Virus record (IMG/VR): IMGVR_UViG_3300030098_001102
Location: 1-45,532 of that record
Direction: 5' to 3' (one strand)
DNA length: 45,532 nt
Source of the DNA: a virus
The notes beneath the pieces are model-generated. The model did not search any database and was not told the origin of the DNA. It saw only the letters and a program-made list of their open reading frames with translations. The translations under genes were made by a program, and so were the position numbers. Positions 23,033 to 30,885 of this stretch are shown here, piece by piece (within the stretch, counting starts at the first letter, position 1; the number at the start of each line of letters is the position of its first letter).

Positions 23033-23395
23033 GTAACATTTATCTCTCCATTCTTTTGCATACTTAGAATCTGTTGAGGTTAAAAGACTCAAAACCTTTC
23101 TGTTTGCACCAAAGTAATAAGGACCTTCATCTTCACCGATGATTTTTTCTGATACCTCATAATCCCAAGAATAAGGATATTTTTTTATGCCAATAACTGA
23201 AACACAGCCAAATACCTCGTCACCTGTATCAACAGCTGAATAAACAGCATACTTATAAAAACCAAAGTCTTTACCAACATACTCTTTGTTGCTAGCTAAA
23301 ACCTTCCAACCATCTACTCTGTTTAAAGATTTTTCTGCCATCTTTGCAGGGTTTGGTCTATCTTTACTTCTAATAAAATCTACTGTAGTTCCCAT
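23018..23395 (-). CDS. Hypothetical protein (DUF6927-like) ending -EEVA
   Basis: A 125-aa protein started at ATG 23395, which overlaps the upstream TGA by 1 nt and follows GAGGAGG. A GTG just before it is less consistent with the other junctions. YKYAVYSAVDTGDEVFGCVS, then YSWDYEVSEKIIGEDEGPYY and TSTDSKYAKEWRDKCYE resemble proteins I know from plasmids and mobile elements (DUF6927-like); this is from memory and not verified. No catalytic motif is apparent. It belongs to the cassette under the promoter at 24200-24228. Confidence 0.6.
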   Translation of the reverse strand: MGTTVDFIRSKDRPNPAKMAEKSLNRVDGWKVLASNKEYVGKDFGFYKYAVYSAVDTGDEVFGCVSVIGIKKYPYSWDYEVSEKIIGEDEGPYYFGANRKVLSLLTSTDSKYAKEWRDKCYEEVA

Positions 23396-23409
23396 CACGC
23401 CACCTCCTC
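23392..23409 (-). repeat. Junction repeat copy 3 (SD-stop-start)
   Basis: Minus-strand GAGGAGGTGGCGTGATGG, identical to copy 2 over 18 nt although the flanking genes are unrelated. Confidence 0.8.
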
Positions 23410-23607
23410 AAGTGTAATATAGATCCACTTGGCATTTTTCATGCCGAACAAACCTTGGTTTAAAAGATCGTAGTCGTTCTTGTTGCCAACAACGATGTTG
23501 ACTGTTTTCTTTTTGATAACAGTCTTGCTAGGATTGAGTTGTTTTTGGGTTTCACGAATGAAGTCCCTGGCCTCCTCAATATCCTTAAAGTTTCTATTTA
23601 TTGCCAT
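23395..23607 (-). CDS. Small hypothetical protein ending -EEVA
   Basis: A 70-aa protein with ATG 23607 overlapping the upstream TAA by 1 nt, behind AAGGAGG. An N-terminal helix (FKDIEEARDFIRETQKQL) is followed by strands (TVIKKKTVNIVVGNKNDYD, NAKWIYITLEEVA). The alpha/beta pattern is compact but not assigned to a family. Its last codons encode the next gene's ribosome site. Confidence 0.6.
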   Translation of the reverse strand: MAINRNFKDIEEARDFIRETQKQLNPSKTVIKKKTVNIVVGNKNDYDLLNQGLFGMKNAKWIYITLEEVA

Positions 23608-23621
23608 TACGCCACCTCCTT
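23604..23621 (-). repeat. Junction repeat copy 4 (SD-stop-start)
   Basis: Minus-strand AAGGAGGTGGCGTAATGG, two differences from copies 2 and 3; encodes Lys-Glu-Val-Ala before TAA. A more diverged fifth junction (AAGGAG, then AGGTTAGCATAATG) occurs at 23880-23899. Confidence 0.8.
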
Positions 23622-23882
23622 GTAGTCATAGTTTGGATAATATCTTATGTGACAATTCTCTTGATATTTTTGTTTGAAATCTGGAAACTTGCCAAATTTT
23701 TCTCTAAAAGCCAAAAGAAAAACGCTCATATCCCAATCTTCTTCTAAGTAAGCCATGTCGCCAATCAAATAACTGTAGCCAGTAATTTTGTCAGCAATTC
23801 CTAACTCAATTAAATTGCCTAAAGGCACGGCCAACCAGCCATGCCCAGGATCCTCGTAAAATGTGTAAGTCTTGTTTTTCAT
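23607..23882 (-). CDS. Hypothetical protein with FYEDPGHGWLAVP motif, ending -KEVA
   Basis: A 91-aa protein. TYTFYEDPGHGWLAVPLGNL, LGIADKITGYSYLIGDMAYL and EDWDMSVFLLAFREKF form a recognisable block that I associate with small proteins found in many bacteria, plasmids and phages, function unknown. The ATG at 23882 follows a diverged form of the cassette junction. Three His and several aromatic residues are present but no clear active site. Confidence 0.65.
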   Translation of the reverse strand: MKNKTYTFYEDPGHGWLAVPLGNLIELGIADKITGYSYLIGDMAYLEEDWDMSVFLLAFREKFGKFPDFKQKYQENCHIRYYPNYDYKEVA

Positions 23883-24154
23883 TATGCTAACCTCTCCTTT
23901 GCAAACTCAACCAAATCATCAGTATCAATTAATTCTTCTGTGCAATCCCCAAATTGACCGCAACCAACCCAAACATCAACACCAAACTTTTTGCTCATGT
24001 AAGCAATATCGCCTTTAGAAAAGTGTTCAAATATTTGGACTTCGCCCCATTCGTTGTTTCTTGTTGCTTTCTCGTCATTGTATAAAAGTATTCCGTCCCC
24101 ACCCTCTAATTTATAATCGCAACAATCGTTACCAACAATTATTTCTTTTTTCAT
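23882..24154 (-). CDS. Small hypothetical protein, first gene of the accessory cassette, ending -RLA
   Basis: A 90-aa protein started at ATG 24154, 6 nt behind AAGGAGG. A GTG at 24193 is in frame but lies at the predicted transcript start, so it is rejected. It contains paired Cys (NDCCDYKLEGG and VGCGQFGDCTEEL) and a SKGDIAYMSKKFG stretch. The GD(I/M)AY(M/L) element also appears in the next gene, hinting at distant relatedness. Family not recognised. Confidence 0.6.
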   Translation of the reverse strand: MKKEIIVGNDCCDYKLEGGDGILLYNDEKATRNNEWGEVQIFEHFSKGDIAYMSKKFGVDVWVGCGQFGDCTEELIDTDDLVEFAKERLA

Positions 24155-24199
24155 TTTGCCCTCCTTGGCTTTTTTATTAATTTTACTTCCCACATGTTT

Positions 24200-24228
24200 A
24201 ATATACTAAATTATGCACATATTTGCAA
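24200..24228 (-). promoter_or_regulatory. Promoter of the accessory cassette 22360-24154
   Basis: On the minus strand TTGCAA (24223-24228) and TATATT (24200-24205) are exactly 17 nt apart. The transcript would start near 24193 with a leader of about 40 nt. Together with the terminator at 24268-24287, it makes the cassette a separate transcription unit between the capsid and tail modules. Confidence 0.7.
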
Positions 24229-24261
24229 GTTTTTATACACATTATTTTAATTAATTTAGGC

Positions 24262-24287
24262 AAAAAAAAGGGCCTTAAAAGGCCCTT
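24262..24287 (-). terminator. Terminator behind the major capsid gene
   Basis: AAGGGCCT (24268-24275) pairs with AGGCCCTT (24280-24287) around TAAA. The A-run at 24262-24269 is a U-tract on the minus strand. This perfect rho-independent terminator ends the head operon 46 nt below the capsid stop and insulates the cassette that follows. Confidence 0.9.
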
Positions 24288-24332
24288 AATTTGAAATACT
24301 TGAGTTATAAACGGTATTTCTAGTCGTTCAGT

Positions 24333-25250
24333 TTACGCACCTTGCGATCCGAAGATTCCTCTCCAATCAGAGAAACCAAATGAATATCTTTCACGCGCTT
24401 TGTAACGAATGTTTCCAGTAGTGAAATCTGGTTCCATGGATGTTTCCATGCCAGTTCTTTGGAACATTTTAAGGCCATCGCCCATTGCTGTTACAGAAGT
24501 TAAGATGAAGTATGCGTCTGGATCATTTAGATAATGATTTACTGAATAACCGCCAGGAAGAACACCTGTGTTCTTAATAGCGTTTAAGTCATTATCAGAT
24601 GTTCCAGTTCTGCCTGGTGAATTAAGAATCCTATCAGCAACGAAAACGAGTTGCGGAGGGACAATTAATTTATCGGCTTGCACGGATATGGTTAATCCTT
24701 TGTCATCTGTGAAAGTAGAGATACTAATTAGATCGTCCTCTAATGAAGTTTCATTAAGGTCGGCCATAGTTGTTTGTCTATTAGCCGCTGTTCCACCACC
24801 TGCAAGTGGGTGAGCAGTGTTAATTAATGAAACACCGTCTCCGCCAGTAAAACTGGATGAGAAAGCATTATTAAGAACGTCCGCACCTTTAACCTCTTTG
24901 GTATGAGCCATAGATTTTGCTAGTGCTTTAACGTATCTTTTACCGAGTGAGTCATAAAGATTATCCTCAACAGCCTCTTCTGTTAGAGCAAACGCTAATG
25001 CCACTGTGTCGTGGGTATAACGTGCACTGAAACTTTCAGATGCGTTGTCAAAGACTACTCCTTGACCTTCGGTTTTCGTAGGCGCAGATCCAAAGCCAGT
25101 AATTAATACTTCTTCTTCAAAGGCACGGTTGGAATCTTCAATAGAGAAGATTTCTTCGTATTCACGATCGTATTCATCATAGTTAAGACCAAATAATGAA
25201 TTTAGACCTGGTTCTAACTCTTTAGCGAGTTGAGCTCTTGATATAGCCAT
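24333..25250 (-). CDS. Major capsid protein (HK97 fold, Mu gpT-like)
   Basis: A 305-aa protein with ATG behind AAGGAG. Its start (MAISRAQLAKELEPGLNSLF), then ALTEEAVEDNLYDSLGKRYV, NNAFSSSFTGGDGVSLINTA and the C-terminal FTTGNIRYKARERYSFGFSD match the Mu gpT-like subgroup of HK97-fold capsid proteins. The short length without an N-terminal delta domain fits use of a separate scaffold, found three genes upstream (26341). It is the final gene of the head operon, followed by a strong terminator. It should be the most abundant virion protein. Confidence 0.85.
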   Translation of the reverse strand: MAISRAQLAKELEPGLNSLFGLNYDEYDREYEEIFSIEDSNRAFEEEVLITGFGSAPTKTEGQGVVFDNASESFSARYTHDTVALAFALTEEAVEDNLYDSLGKRYVKALAKSMAHTKEVKGADVLNNAFSSSFTGGDGVSLINTAHPLAGGGTAANRQTTMADLNETSLEDDLISISTFTDDKGLTISVQADKLIVPPQLVFVADRILNSPGRTGTSDNDLNAIKNTGVLPGGYSVNHYLNDPDAYFILTSVTAMGDGLKMFQRTGMETSMEPDFTTGNIRYKARERYSFGFSDWRGIFGSQGA

Positions 25251-25260
25251 TATTTACTCC

Positions 25261-25848
25261 TTATGCTAGGCCAGCACCTTTTTGTCCCATGATGTGGTTT
25301 TGAATCACACAAAGAACATTGGTGTTGCTTGATGCTACGTCATCGTTATCGGGATCCTGGGATATATCTATGCACTTAAGCGGTAACGTTGCGGTCGTAG
25401 CACCAGTAGTTACGTCTAGCTCAAGGTTAGATCTTCCAGACTTAGTATCGCCAACAGGTGAACCATCAACAATGTCGAAGTTACCGAACAGATCAGCTAC
25501 AGGAAATGTATCGTCTGCTTGTACTTCAAACACCACGTTTGGATCATCTATGACGCTTGCGATTATATCACTAGCAGAAATACTACCAGGATATGTGTTT
25601 TTGAAAACTTGCTCGCCTGTGGTTGGGTCAGTGTATTGAACACCATTAAACACTCCGACAATCGGAACAGTACCAGTTGCGGTATGTCTACCAATTACAC
25701 CAGCTGTCAATTGAGTTACTAAATCGCCTTGAAAAATTGGAGTTGTAGCTCCACTTGCGATTCTATATCTTGATTGACCACCAGAATAAGGTGCCCCACC
25801 CATCATACGAACAGGTTTGCATCCAAATGCGCTATCTTTATTAGCCAT
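25261..25848 (-). CDS. Probable capsid decoration / head protein
   Basis: A 195-aa protein located directly upstream of the major capsid gene with AGGAG before its ATG. It opens FGCKPVRMMGGAPYSGGQSR and is then beta-rich (GVIGRHTATGTVPIVGVFNG, DIIASVIDDPNVVFEVQADD, LELDVTTGATTATLPLKCID). Such proteins next to gpT-like capsid genes are usually decoration or stabilising proteins. The role is inferred from position and composition; no protease motif is present. Confidence 0.6.
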   Translation of the reverse strand: MANKDSAFGCKPVRMMGGAPYSGGQSRYRIASGATTPIFQGDLVTQLTAGVIGRHTATGTVPIVGVFNGVQYTDPTTGEQVFKNTYPGSISASDIIASVIDDPNVVFEVQADDTFPVADLFGNFDIVDGSPVGDTKSGRSNLELDVTTGATTATLPLKCIDISQDPDNDDVASSNTNVLCVIQNHIMGQKGAGLA

Positions 25849-25870
25849 TTTTAGCTCCTATTATATGTTG

Positions 25871-26344
25871 TTACTTTTTCCCAAAAGTAACATTAGACTC
25901 CCTTTTTGAATCATACTGAACATAACGGCTATCTTTACGTTGCTCATTGAAAATTGTGTTATCCAATGCCTCTCGTTTTTTAGCAGTTTGACCCTCGTAA
26001 TAAGCATTACGCTCATTCTTAGTCTCTACAGGAATTTTCGCTAAGAGTAGTCCATCGTTATATACTATGCCAGCGTGTCTGCCTTCTTCCATAGTAGGTA
26101 AAACAAATTCAGTGGGTAGATCAGTACCTCTTACGAGCTCCCAACCTTCTCTCATTCTTTTGCTTACGTTACTTCTATCCTCTTGACCCAGCATGGATTC
26201 TCTTATCCAACGATATTCATATCCTTCTGGTGGGGTAGGGGTTTCTAGCTTTCTAACTGGCCTCCATGGTTTTCTACGAGTAGTATTAGCGTGAGACTCG
26301 GATTCACGGGATTGTCTGGTTGTAGTTACTTTTTCTTCGGTCAT
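25871..26344 (-). CDS. Head-module hypothetical protein
   Basis: A 157-aa protein, charged and probably partly disordered at the N-terminus (TTRQSRESESHANTTRRKPW). A conserved-looking core follows (PPEGYEYRWIRESMLGQEDR, MREGWELVRGTDLPTEF, NDGLLLAKIPVETKNERNAY), and the C-terminus is basic. It overlaps the scaffold gene by 4 nt (ATGA). I would expect an assembly or minor capsid role. The family has no name that I can recall. Confidence 0.55.
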   Translation of the reverse strand: MTEEKVTTTRQSRESESHANTTRRKPWRPVRKLETPTPPEGYEYRWIRESMLGQEDRSNVSKRMREGWELVRGTDLPTEFVLPTMEEGRHAGIVYNDGLLLAKIPVETKNERNAYYEGQTAKKREALDNTIFNEQRKDSRYVQYDSKRESNVTFGKK

Positions 26345-27288
26345 TTTGCCTCCCTGTTGGCTATTTTTTGTTTTTCTTTAGCAACGGATTTTAACCACGC
26401 ATCTTCTGTCATGTTGTGTGGTTTCAATCCTCTGAGACGCTCTACTTCCGATTTAGAGAAAGTTACACCGTTCTTTTTGCCTTGTGTTTTTTGTCGACCT
26501 CCTACAGAGGTTGAGGCGACTCTTTGCACAGCGGGTCTACCTTCTGATTGCTCGACATTTCCAGATGGTTGAAGATCTGGATAAACTTTATAAACACGAC
26601 TATTTAGCTGATCGTAATAATCTTGAGAATCTGCCTCATAGCCTTCGTTTATTAAATTAAAATGAGTAAAGTACGCAAATTGCGTAGCTTGTTGATTTGT
26701 TGGGTCTGTATCATCGCCATACCAGGAATTTTCAGAGTGCCATTCTTTTGCCTCTCTTGAAGGTTCTGGTTGTGCTTGAGCTTGTCCACCCATTTCTGGT
26801 TGTTGCACAGGCTGTGGATTTTGAAAGTTTTGTTGTTCTGCCTGTTGTTTTGCAACTTTTAACTTTTCTTTTTGAATGCTGAGATCGCTTTTTAATGTGT
26901 CAGCTTTGCTAATTAGTTCAGCATCATTAGATTGAATGGCTTTTTTATACAAATCATCAGCTTGTAATTGCTTGGCCTCTAAAGCCTCTTCTTCTTTAAC
27001 CAACAACTGAGCCTTGGTTTCTTGTTGTTGTTGTAACATGCTGGCCGTTTCCATTTCTTTTTGAGCCAACATTTGTTCTAATCTAGCCGCTTTTTCCTCT
27101 GCGGCTCTATTTCTTTCGTTCAACTTATTAATTCTTTTAGATACACCCTTTGTGTAATTTTCTAATTCATCATCCGTAGAAACGGTTTCAGTCTTAGCAT
27201 CTGCGGTTTCTACTTGATCTACTACCTCTACTTCTAACTCTTCGGCCTCTGGCTGAACAGCTTGAGCATTTTCTTGTTCATTCATCAT
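26341..27288 (-). CDS. Scaffold protein
   Basis: A 315-aa protein of extreme helical, Glu/Gln/Lys composition. Residues 1-45 are acidic, and residues 45-165 form a long coiled coil (ERNRAAEEKAARLEQMLAQK and following). A Gln/Pro-rich linker then leads to a C-terminal segment with WYGDDTDPTNQQATQFAYF and LRGLKPHNMTEDAWLKS. This layout and the position upstream of the capsid gene match phage head scaffolds, whose C-terminal helices bind the capsid protein. No maturation protease is recognised in the module. It overlaps neighbours by 4 nt on both sides. Confidence 0.75.
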   Translation of the reverse strand: MMNEQENAQAVQPEAEELEVEVVDQVETADAKTETVSTDDELENYTKGVSKRINKLNERNRAAEEKAARLEQMLAQKEMETASMLQQQQETKAQLLVKEEEALEAKQLQADDLYKKAIQSNDAELISKADTLKSDLSIQKEKLKVAKQQAEQQNFQNPQPVQQPEMGGQAQAQPEPSREAKEWHSENSWYGDDTDPTNQQATQFAYFTHFNLINEGYEADSQDYYDQLNSRVYKVYPDLQPSGNVEQSEGRPAVQRVASTSVGGRQKTQGKKNGVTFSKSEVERLRGLKPHNMTEDAWLKSVAKEKQKIANREAK

Positions 27289-27704
27289 AAACTCACTATG
27301 TCATCTGGATTGATAATGGTGGCTATTACTTCGTCATCATTTATTATTCTGACCTCCGCACCATCTTCAAGTTTAAACCTAGAGCCAGAGTAGCGCCCTA
27401 TTAAAACCCATTGTTTTTCTTCGCACCATGGTTTGTCACCATATCGTGCTTTATCGTTATAACACTGTGGGCCCATTTTCACAACATAAGCTACCACAGT
27501 AGCTAGAGCCTCACGATTTACTGTTTCTTTTGCTAATACTATGCCGCCTTTTGTTTTTGTTTTACCTGCGTAAGGTAAAACCAACATTCTCCAACCTGTA
27601 GGTTGTGGCATGCGGTCTAAAATTGATTTATCTAAAAGTTCTGGATCCAAAATTCTATCATCTGGATCTATGTATGCGTCTGCCACTTTTTTAGTTTCTA
27701 CCAT
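27285..27704 (-). CDS. Phage GroES-like co-chaperonin
   Basis: A 139-aa protein. GWRMLVLPYAGKTKTKGGIVLAKETV (written in parts: GWRMLVLPYA, KTKTKGGIVLAKETV, about 37-61) shows the GroES start strand, mobile loop and the GGIVL motif that contacts GroEL. VVAYVVKMG and the WVLIGRYSGSRFKLEDGAEV stretch match the GroES beta barrel. Phage versions such as T4 gp31 replace host GroES to fold a large capsid protein. Location in the head module, between scaffold and portal, fits that use. It is longer than bacterial GroES (about 97 aa), with an N-terminal extension and an insertion near residues 85-95. Confidence 0.8.
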   Translation of the reverse strand: MVETKKVADAYIDPDDRILDPELLDKSILDRMPQPTGWRMLVLPYAGKTKTKGGIVLAKETVNREALATVVAYVVKMGPQCYNDKARYGDKPWCEEKQWVLIGRYSGSRFKLEDGAEVRIINDDEVIATIINPDDIVSL

Positions 27705-27706
27705 TA

Positions 27707-27886
27707 TTAACCTTTATATATGTCACTAAGTTCGTTTGCAATATAGTATAAAGCACTAAGCTCTCCTTGCAAATATTTATAATGTTCAATATCTTTTAAA
27801 CCACCAGACATTAAAGTTTCTTGAATTTGGCTTTCGCGGTTTTCAATTAATTTTTTGACTCTATCGAGTAGATCTATTTCATCCAT
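27707..27886 (-). CDS. Small helical head-module protein
   Basis: A 59-aa protein read from ATG 27886, which overlaps the stop of the upstream AT-hook-like gene by 1 nt. MDEIDLLDRVKKLIENRESQ and LKDIEHYKYLQGELSALYYI suggest two amphipathic helices. It ends three bases before the GroES gene start. Its conserved slot between portal and GroES genes and clean overlap argue it is real. Function unknown. Confidence 0.7.
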   Translation of the reverse strand: MDEIDLLDRVKKLIENRESQIQETLMSGGLKDIEHYKYLQGELSALYYIANELSDIYKG

Positions 27887-28215
27887 TATTTTTTGCTTTT
27901 GGATCCTGCTGGTCTACCTCGTTTTTTAGCTGGTGCCTTTTTGGCTGGCTCTTTTTTTGCCGTTGTTTTCTTTGCTGTTGTTTTCTTTGCCTCTTTCTTT
28001 TTCGGCTTTACTTCCTCAACAACAGGTTTTGGATCTGGTACGACTCCACCAGCGTCAATAATTTTTTGTTTTGCGGCTATTCTTGCGTCACTGGCCTCTT
28101 TTTTTGCCTGGGCCTCCATGACAGCTTTAGCATTGTCTTGCATTTCTTTTGCTCGACTAATAGCTTTTTCGTGTTTTAACTTTTTTACCGCATCAATTTT
28201 ATAAGATGTTGTCAT
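27886..28215 (-). CDS. Lys/Ala-rich protein with AT-hook-like tail
   Basis: A 109-aa protein. The first 55 residues form a charged helix (HEKAISRAKEMQDNAKAVME). A Pro/Val/Lys linker follows, then repeats of KKTTAKK and KKAPAKKRGRPAGSKSKK at the end. The KRGRPAGS motif is an AT-hook that binds the minor groove of AT-rich DNA; the Lys-Ala-Pro repeats resemble histone H1-type tails. A role in packaging or DNA condensation, or as a small terminase-like DNA-binding factor, is possible. It lies just below the portal gene. Confidence 0.65.
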   Translation of the reverse strand: MTTSYKIDAVKKLKHEKAISRAKEMQDNAKAVMEAQAKKEASDARIAAKQKIIDAGGVVPDPKPVVEEVKPKKKEAKKTTAKKTTAKKEPAKKAPAKKRGRPAGSKSKK

Positions 28216-28216
28216 T

Positions 28217-30700
28217 TTATCTCCTAAGTTTACTCTCTAATTCTAGCAATTTAAGATCTGCATTTTGCTTTAATCTATCTATAGCTACTTCGAGTTTATC
28301 ATCTGCTATTGATTTTTGCACATTGATACGCTCTTTTTGTAAATCTGCATCCATTAATTTTTCTTGCGCTCTTTGTTCTTGTTTGGCCACAAATTTATTG
28401 GCATCTAAATCTAATTCTTTATCTTTAAGTGCAAGTTCTGTTTTTCTGATTTCCACAAGAGGATCTTCGCTAGTGCCTTGGCCTATAGATTGGAGAAAAT
28501 CAGAAGTTAGTTCGGCCATAATAGGAGCACTAAATTGATCTAAAATCATTTGGATTTGTTGACCTATTTGTTGAGCCTCCTGTGGAGTGACTTGTTGCAT
28601 TTGCATTTGGATCTCTTGTATGCGAACCATGGTTTCTTCTGGGATCTGCTCTTGTGCTAGTTGAGCAGATAGGAATTGTAAGTGTTGCATACAATGACTA
28701 ATGATTATTGATTGTATTTGTGGATTTTCTTGCACAATGCTCGTTAAAAATAAACTCTTATGAGCATCTAAGTGAGCCGCATGATTTTGTTGTTCAAAGG
28801 CTTGAGCTGGTTGTCCCATCAATAAACCAGAATTTTCTATACCCGCATCAATTGGTTTTGGGGTCATATCTGGTGGTGGCTGTAATAATGAATCTACATT
28901 GTCTACACCAAGCGCTGAATACATGCGTCGATAAGCCTCATAAATACCCATGGGTCCGTGGACTTCTGGTGCTGATTGAACCATTTGTAACAACTCTTGG
29001 GCCAAAGTAACTCTTTGACTTTGTGAAAAAATGTTTGGATCCGATACTGGAATGACGTCTATGCGGCCGTCAAAGTCCATGCTTTTGATTTCTTGAGATC
29101 CAGAGCCAACAGCAAACTCATAAACTGGTGGTAAATACTCTGCAAATACCTTAGAAAGTATCTGAAACTCCATTTTTTGTGCGTAATGTAGTCTTTTGTG
29201 AATCGCAGACATGACCTTTGTACCGCGCTCTAATAAAGCTACCGTGGTTCCTACAGGCATAGCCTGGTTCATGTCACCAACGTTCATATCAGCTATGGCC
29301 GCGAAACGTTTACCAGAATCTACAAGCAGTCCTAGTAATTGCATCAATACACTGCTTGGCTCTTTAATTGGTAAAGGAATTAGGTTCTCTCTAAGAGATC
29401 CGCCTGTTGTGTCAATGTCTCTAAACTCTCCAGGTTGCAACGGCTCATCTTCGTCTCTTATACGCATACCCCTGGCTTTAAAACCAGCTGGTAAATTGGC
29501 TAAAGTACCGCTATCAATAAGTTGTCTAAGAATCGATGTGGAGGCCTTAGATAAACCGCCAATCATGTGCGATAAACCTAAACCATAAAAACCTAGGCCT
29601 GGTAAAAACTTGTATTGGACAAAGTAATTAATTTTATTTTTTAAAGGATCTGTTTCTAAATAGTTTCTTCTTATAGATAAAACCGTCGATGAATCTTCAT
29701 CTATGGTCACAATGTAAGGCAACTTTAGGCCAGTAGATTGCCCCGCTTGGTCCATATCTTCAAAACCTGCAATGTCTAAAACAGTGTGGATCTCGTAAAT
29801 AGTTCTGTTTCTGTCCTCTTTGTAGCTAGGCTCAATTCCCTGTATGTCGTCAATGGCCTTTTCTATTTCTGATTCTGCATCGTCATAGGTTTCTTCGTTA
29901 ATTTGTACGTTTGCATAAAAACCAGTCAGTTGTTGTTTTCTTACTTCATTCAATGACATGCTGATTGCGTGTGTAATTCTTTCAGCAGAAGTCATATCTG
30001 AGGCCTCGTAAGGCACGATTAGATCCTCTGGTGGTATAAATTTAGATACGGCTTTGCCTGTTACGCTATCAAAATACACTTTTTTAAACGCAGATCCAGC
30101 AAGGGGCAAGTAAAAAAGTAACATATCAAGCTCTGGATCGTAGTCGCTCATTACATTCATAATGTAATAATTCATAAACTCCTGGACTCTCTCAGCTTGA
30201 TCTTCTGTTTCTATTGTCCTGGCGCCAATAATTTCAGTTTTTACTGGTCCTTTGGGCGGCAACATTTCTTTATAAGCCTGGGCCTGGAATTGTGTTACTG
30301 CCTCTGCAAGTATCGGGTGTATGACTCCAGAAGATCCTTCAAACGGTTGGGATCTGGATTCATCAAACTTCATGCCTAAATATTTAAGGCCATCGGTGTA
30401 TGTTTTTTCCCACTCCGATCTTGATTGTTTATCACTCTTAACAGAGCTCAGTAAGTCTGAGGCTATTTTTTGCAAAGTAGATTCATCTATAAATTCAACT
30501 AAATTAGCATTAAAATCCACAGATGGCGCCTGTGGCTCCATCATTTCCTCATCTAATAAAACTTGTTCCTCATCAACCAATACTTGGGCCGCGTTTGCTA
30601 TTTGTTCTTGCCTAGTTTCTTCTGGAAAAACCTCGACTGTAGACGATTGATTTTTAATATCTGGTGAGTTTTCTGCGTCTAATACTTTTTCGATTGCCAT
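28217..30700 (-). CDS. Portal protein (P22-like)
   Basis: An 827-aa protein. It opens with an acidic stretch, then SDKQSRSEWEKTYTDGLKYL (about 90-109). The core follows, with ILAEAVTQFQAQAYKEMLP, FYLPLAGSAFKKVYFDSVTG and DLIVPYEASDMTSAERITH, and then RQLIDSGTLANLPAGFKARG with DEDEPLQPGEFRDID (about 385-425). The last 150 residues are Gln/Glu/Lys-rich coiled coil, as in the P22 portal barrel. Length is somewhat above P22 gp1 (725 aa). It forms the dodecameric DNA gateway and lies 184 nt downstream of TerL, as expected. Confidence 0.85.
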   Translation of the reverse strand: MAIEKVLDAENSPDIKNQSSTVEVFPEETRQEQIANAAQVLVDEEQVLLDEEMMEPQAPSVDFNANLVEFIDESTLQKIASDLLSSVKSDKQSRSEWEKTYTDGLKYLGMKFDESRSQPFEGSSGVIHPILAEAVTQFQAQAYKEMLPPKGPVKTEIIGARTIETEDQAERVQEFMNYYIMNVMSDYDPELDMLLFYLPLAGSAFKKVYFDSVTGKAVSKFIPPEDLIVPYEASDMTSAERITHAISMSLNEVRKQQLTGFYANVQINEETYDDAESEIEKAIDDIQGIEPSYKEDRNRTIYEIHTVLDIAGFEDMDQAGQSTGLKLPYIVTIDEDSSTVLSIRRNYLETDPLKNKINYFVQYKFLPGLGFYGLGLSHMIGGLSKASTSILRQLIDSGTLANLPAGFKARGMRIRDEDEPLQPGEFRDIDTTGGSLRENLIPLPIKEPSSVLMQLLGLLVDSGKRFAAIADMNVGDMNQAMPVGTTVALLERGTKVMSAIHKRLHYAQKMEFQILSKVFAEYLPPVYEFAVGSGSQEIKSMDFDGRIDVIPVSDPNIFSQSQRVTLAQELLQMVQSAPEVHGPMGIYEAYRRMYSALGVDNVDSLLQPPPDMTPKPIDAGIENSGLLMGQPAQAFEQQNHAAHLDAHKSLFLTSIVQENPQIQSIIISHCMQHLQFLSAQLAQEQIPEETMVRIQEIQMQMQQVTPQEAQQIGQQIQMILDQFSAPIMAELTSDFLQSIGQGTSEDPLVEIRKTELALKDKELDLDANKFVAKQEQRAQEKLMDADLQKERINVQKSIADDKLEVAIDRLKQNADLKLLELESKLRR

Positions 30701-30702
30701 AA

Positions 30703-30885
30703 TTAATGTAATACCTTTGGCTCTTGCTTTGTTTCAAAAGCCTGGATTATGTCTTGTAATTCACCTAAAACCTCTAGTCCCTCTGACTCAGCAATTAATT
30801 CAGCGTGGTCAAAATTTTCTGCATGAATGTTAGGTCCTGCATGTTCCTGTCCATCCCAGGTAAATTTAGTTATATATATCTTCAT
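30703..30885 (-). CDS. Small protein between terminase and portal
   Basis: A 60-aa protein. YITKFTWDGQEHAGPNIHAE and FDHAELIAESEGLEVLGELQ are alpha/beta with a helix and strand. Its ATG overlaps the TAA of the TerL gene by 1 nt. It is similar in type to small proteins often seen at this spot in marine phages. No small terminase subunit is otherwise recognised here, but this protein is too short to assign as one. Function unknown. Confidence 0.65.
   Translation of the reverse strand: MKIYITKFTWDGQEHAGPNIHAENFDHAELIAESEGLEVLGELQDIIQAFETKQEPKVLH

Noticed and set aside
22360-24154. -EVA endings as proven degradation tags
   Set aside because: The residues are forced by the Shine-Dalgarno codons GAG-GTG-GCG; a degron role is kept only as a hypothesis.
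24155-24193. GTG start at 24193 for the first cassette gene
   Set aside because: It coincides with the predicted transcript start and has no ribosome site; ATG 24154 has AAGGAGG at ideal distance.
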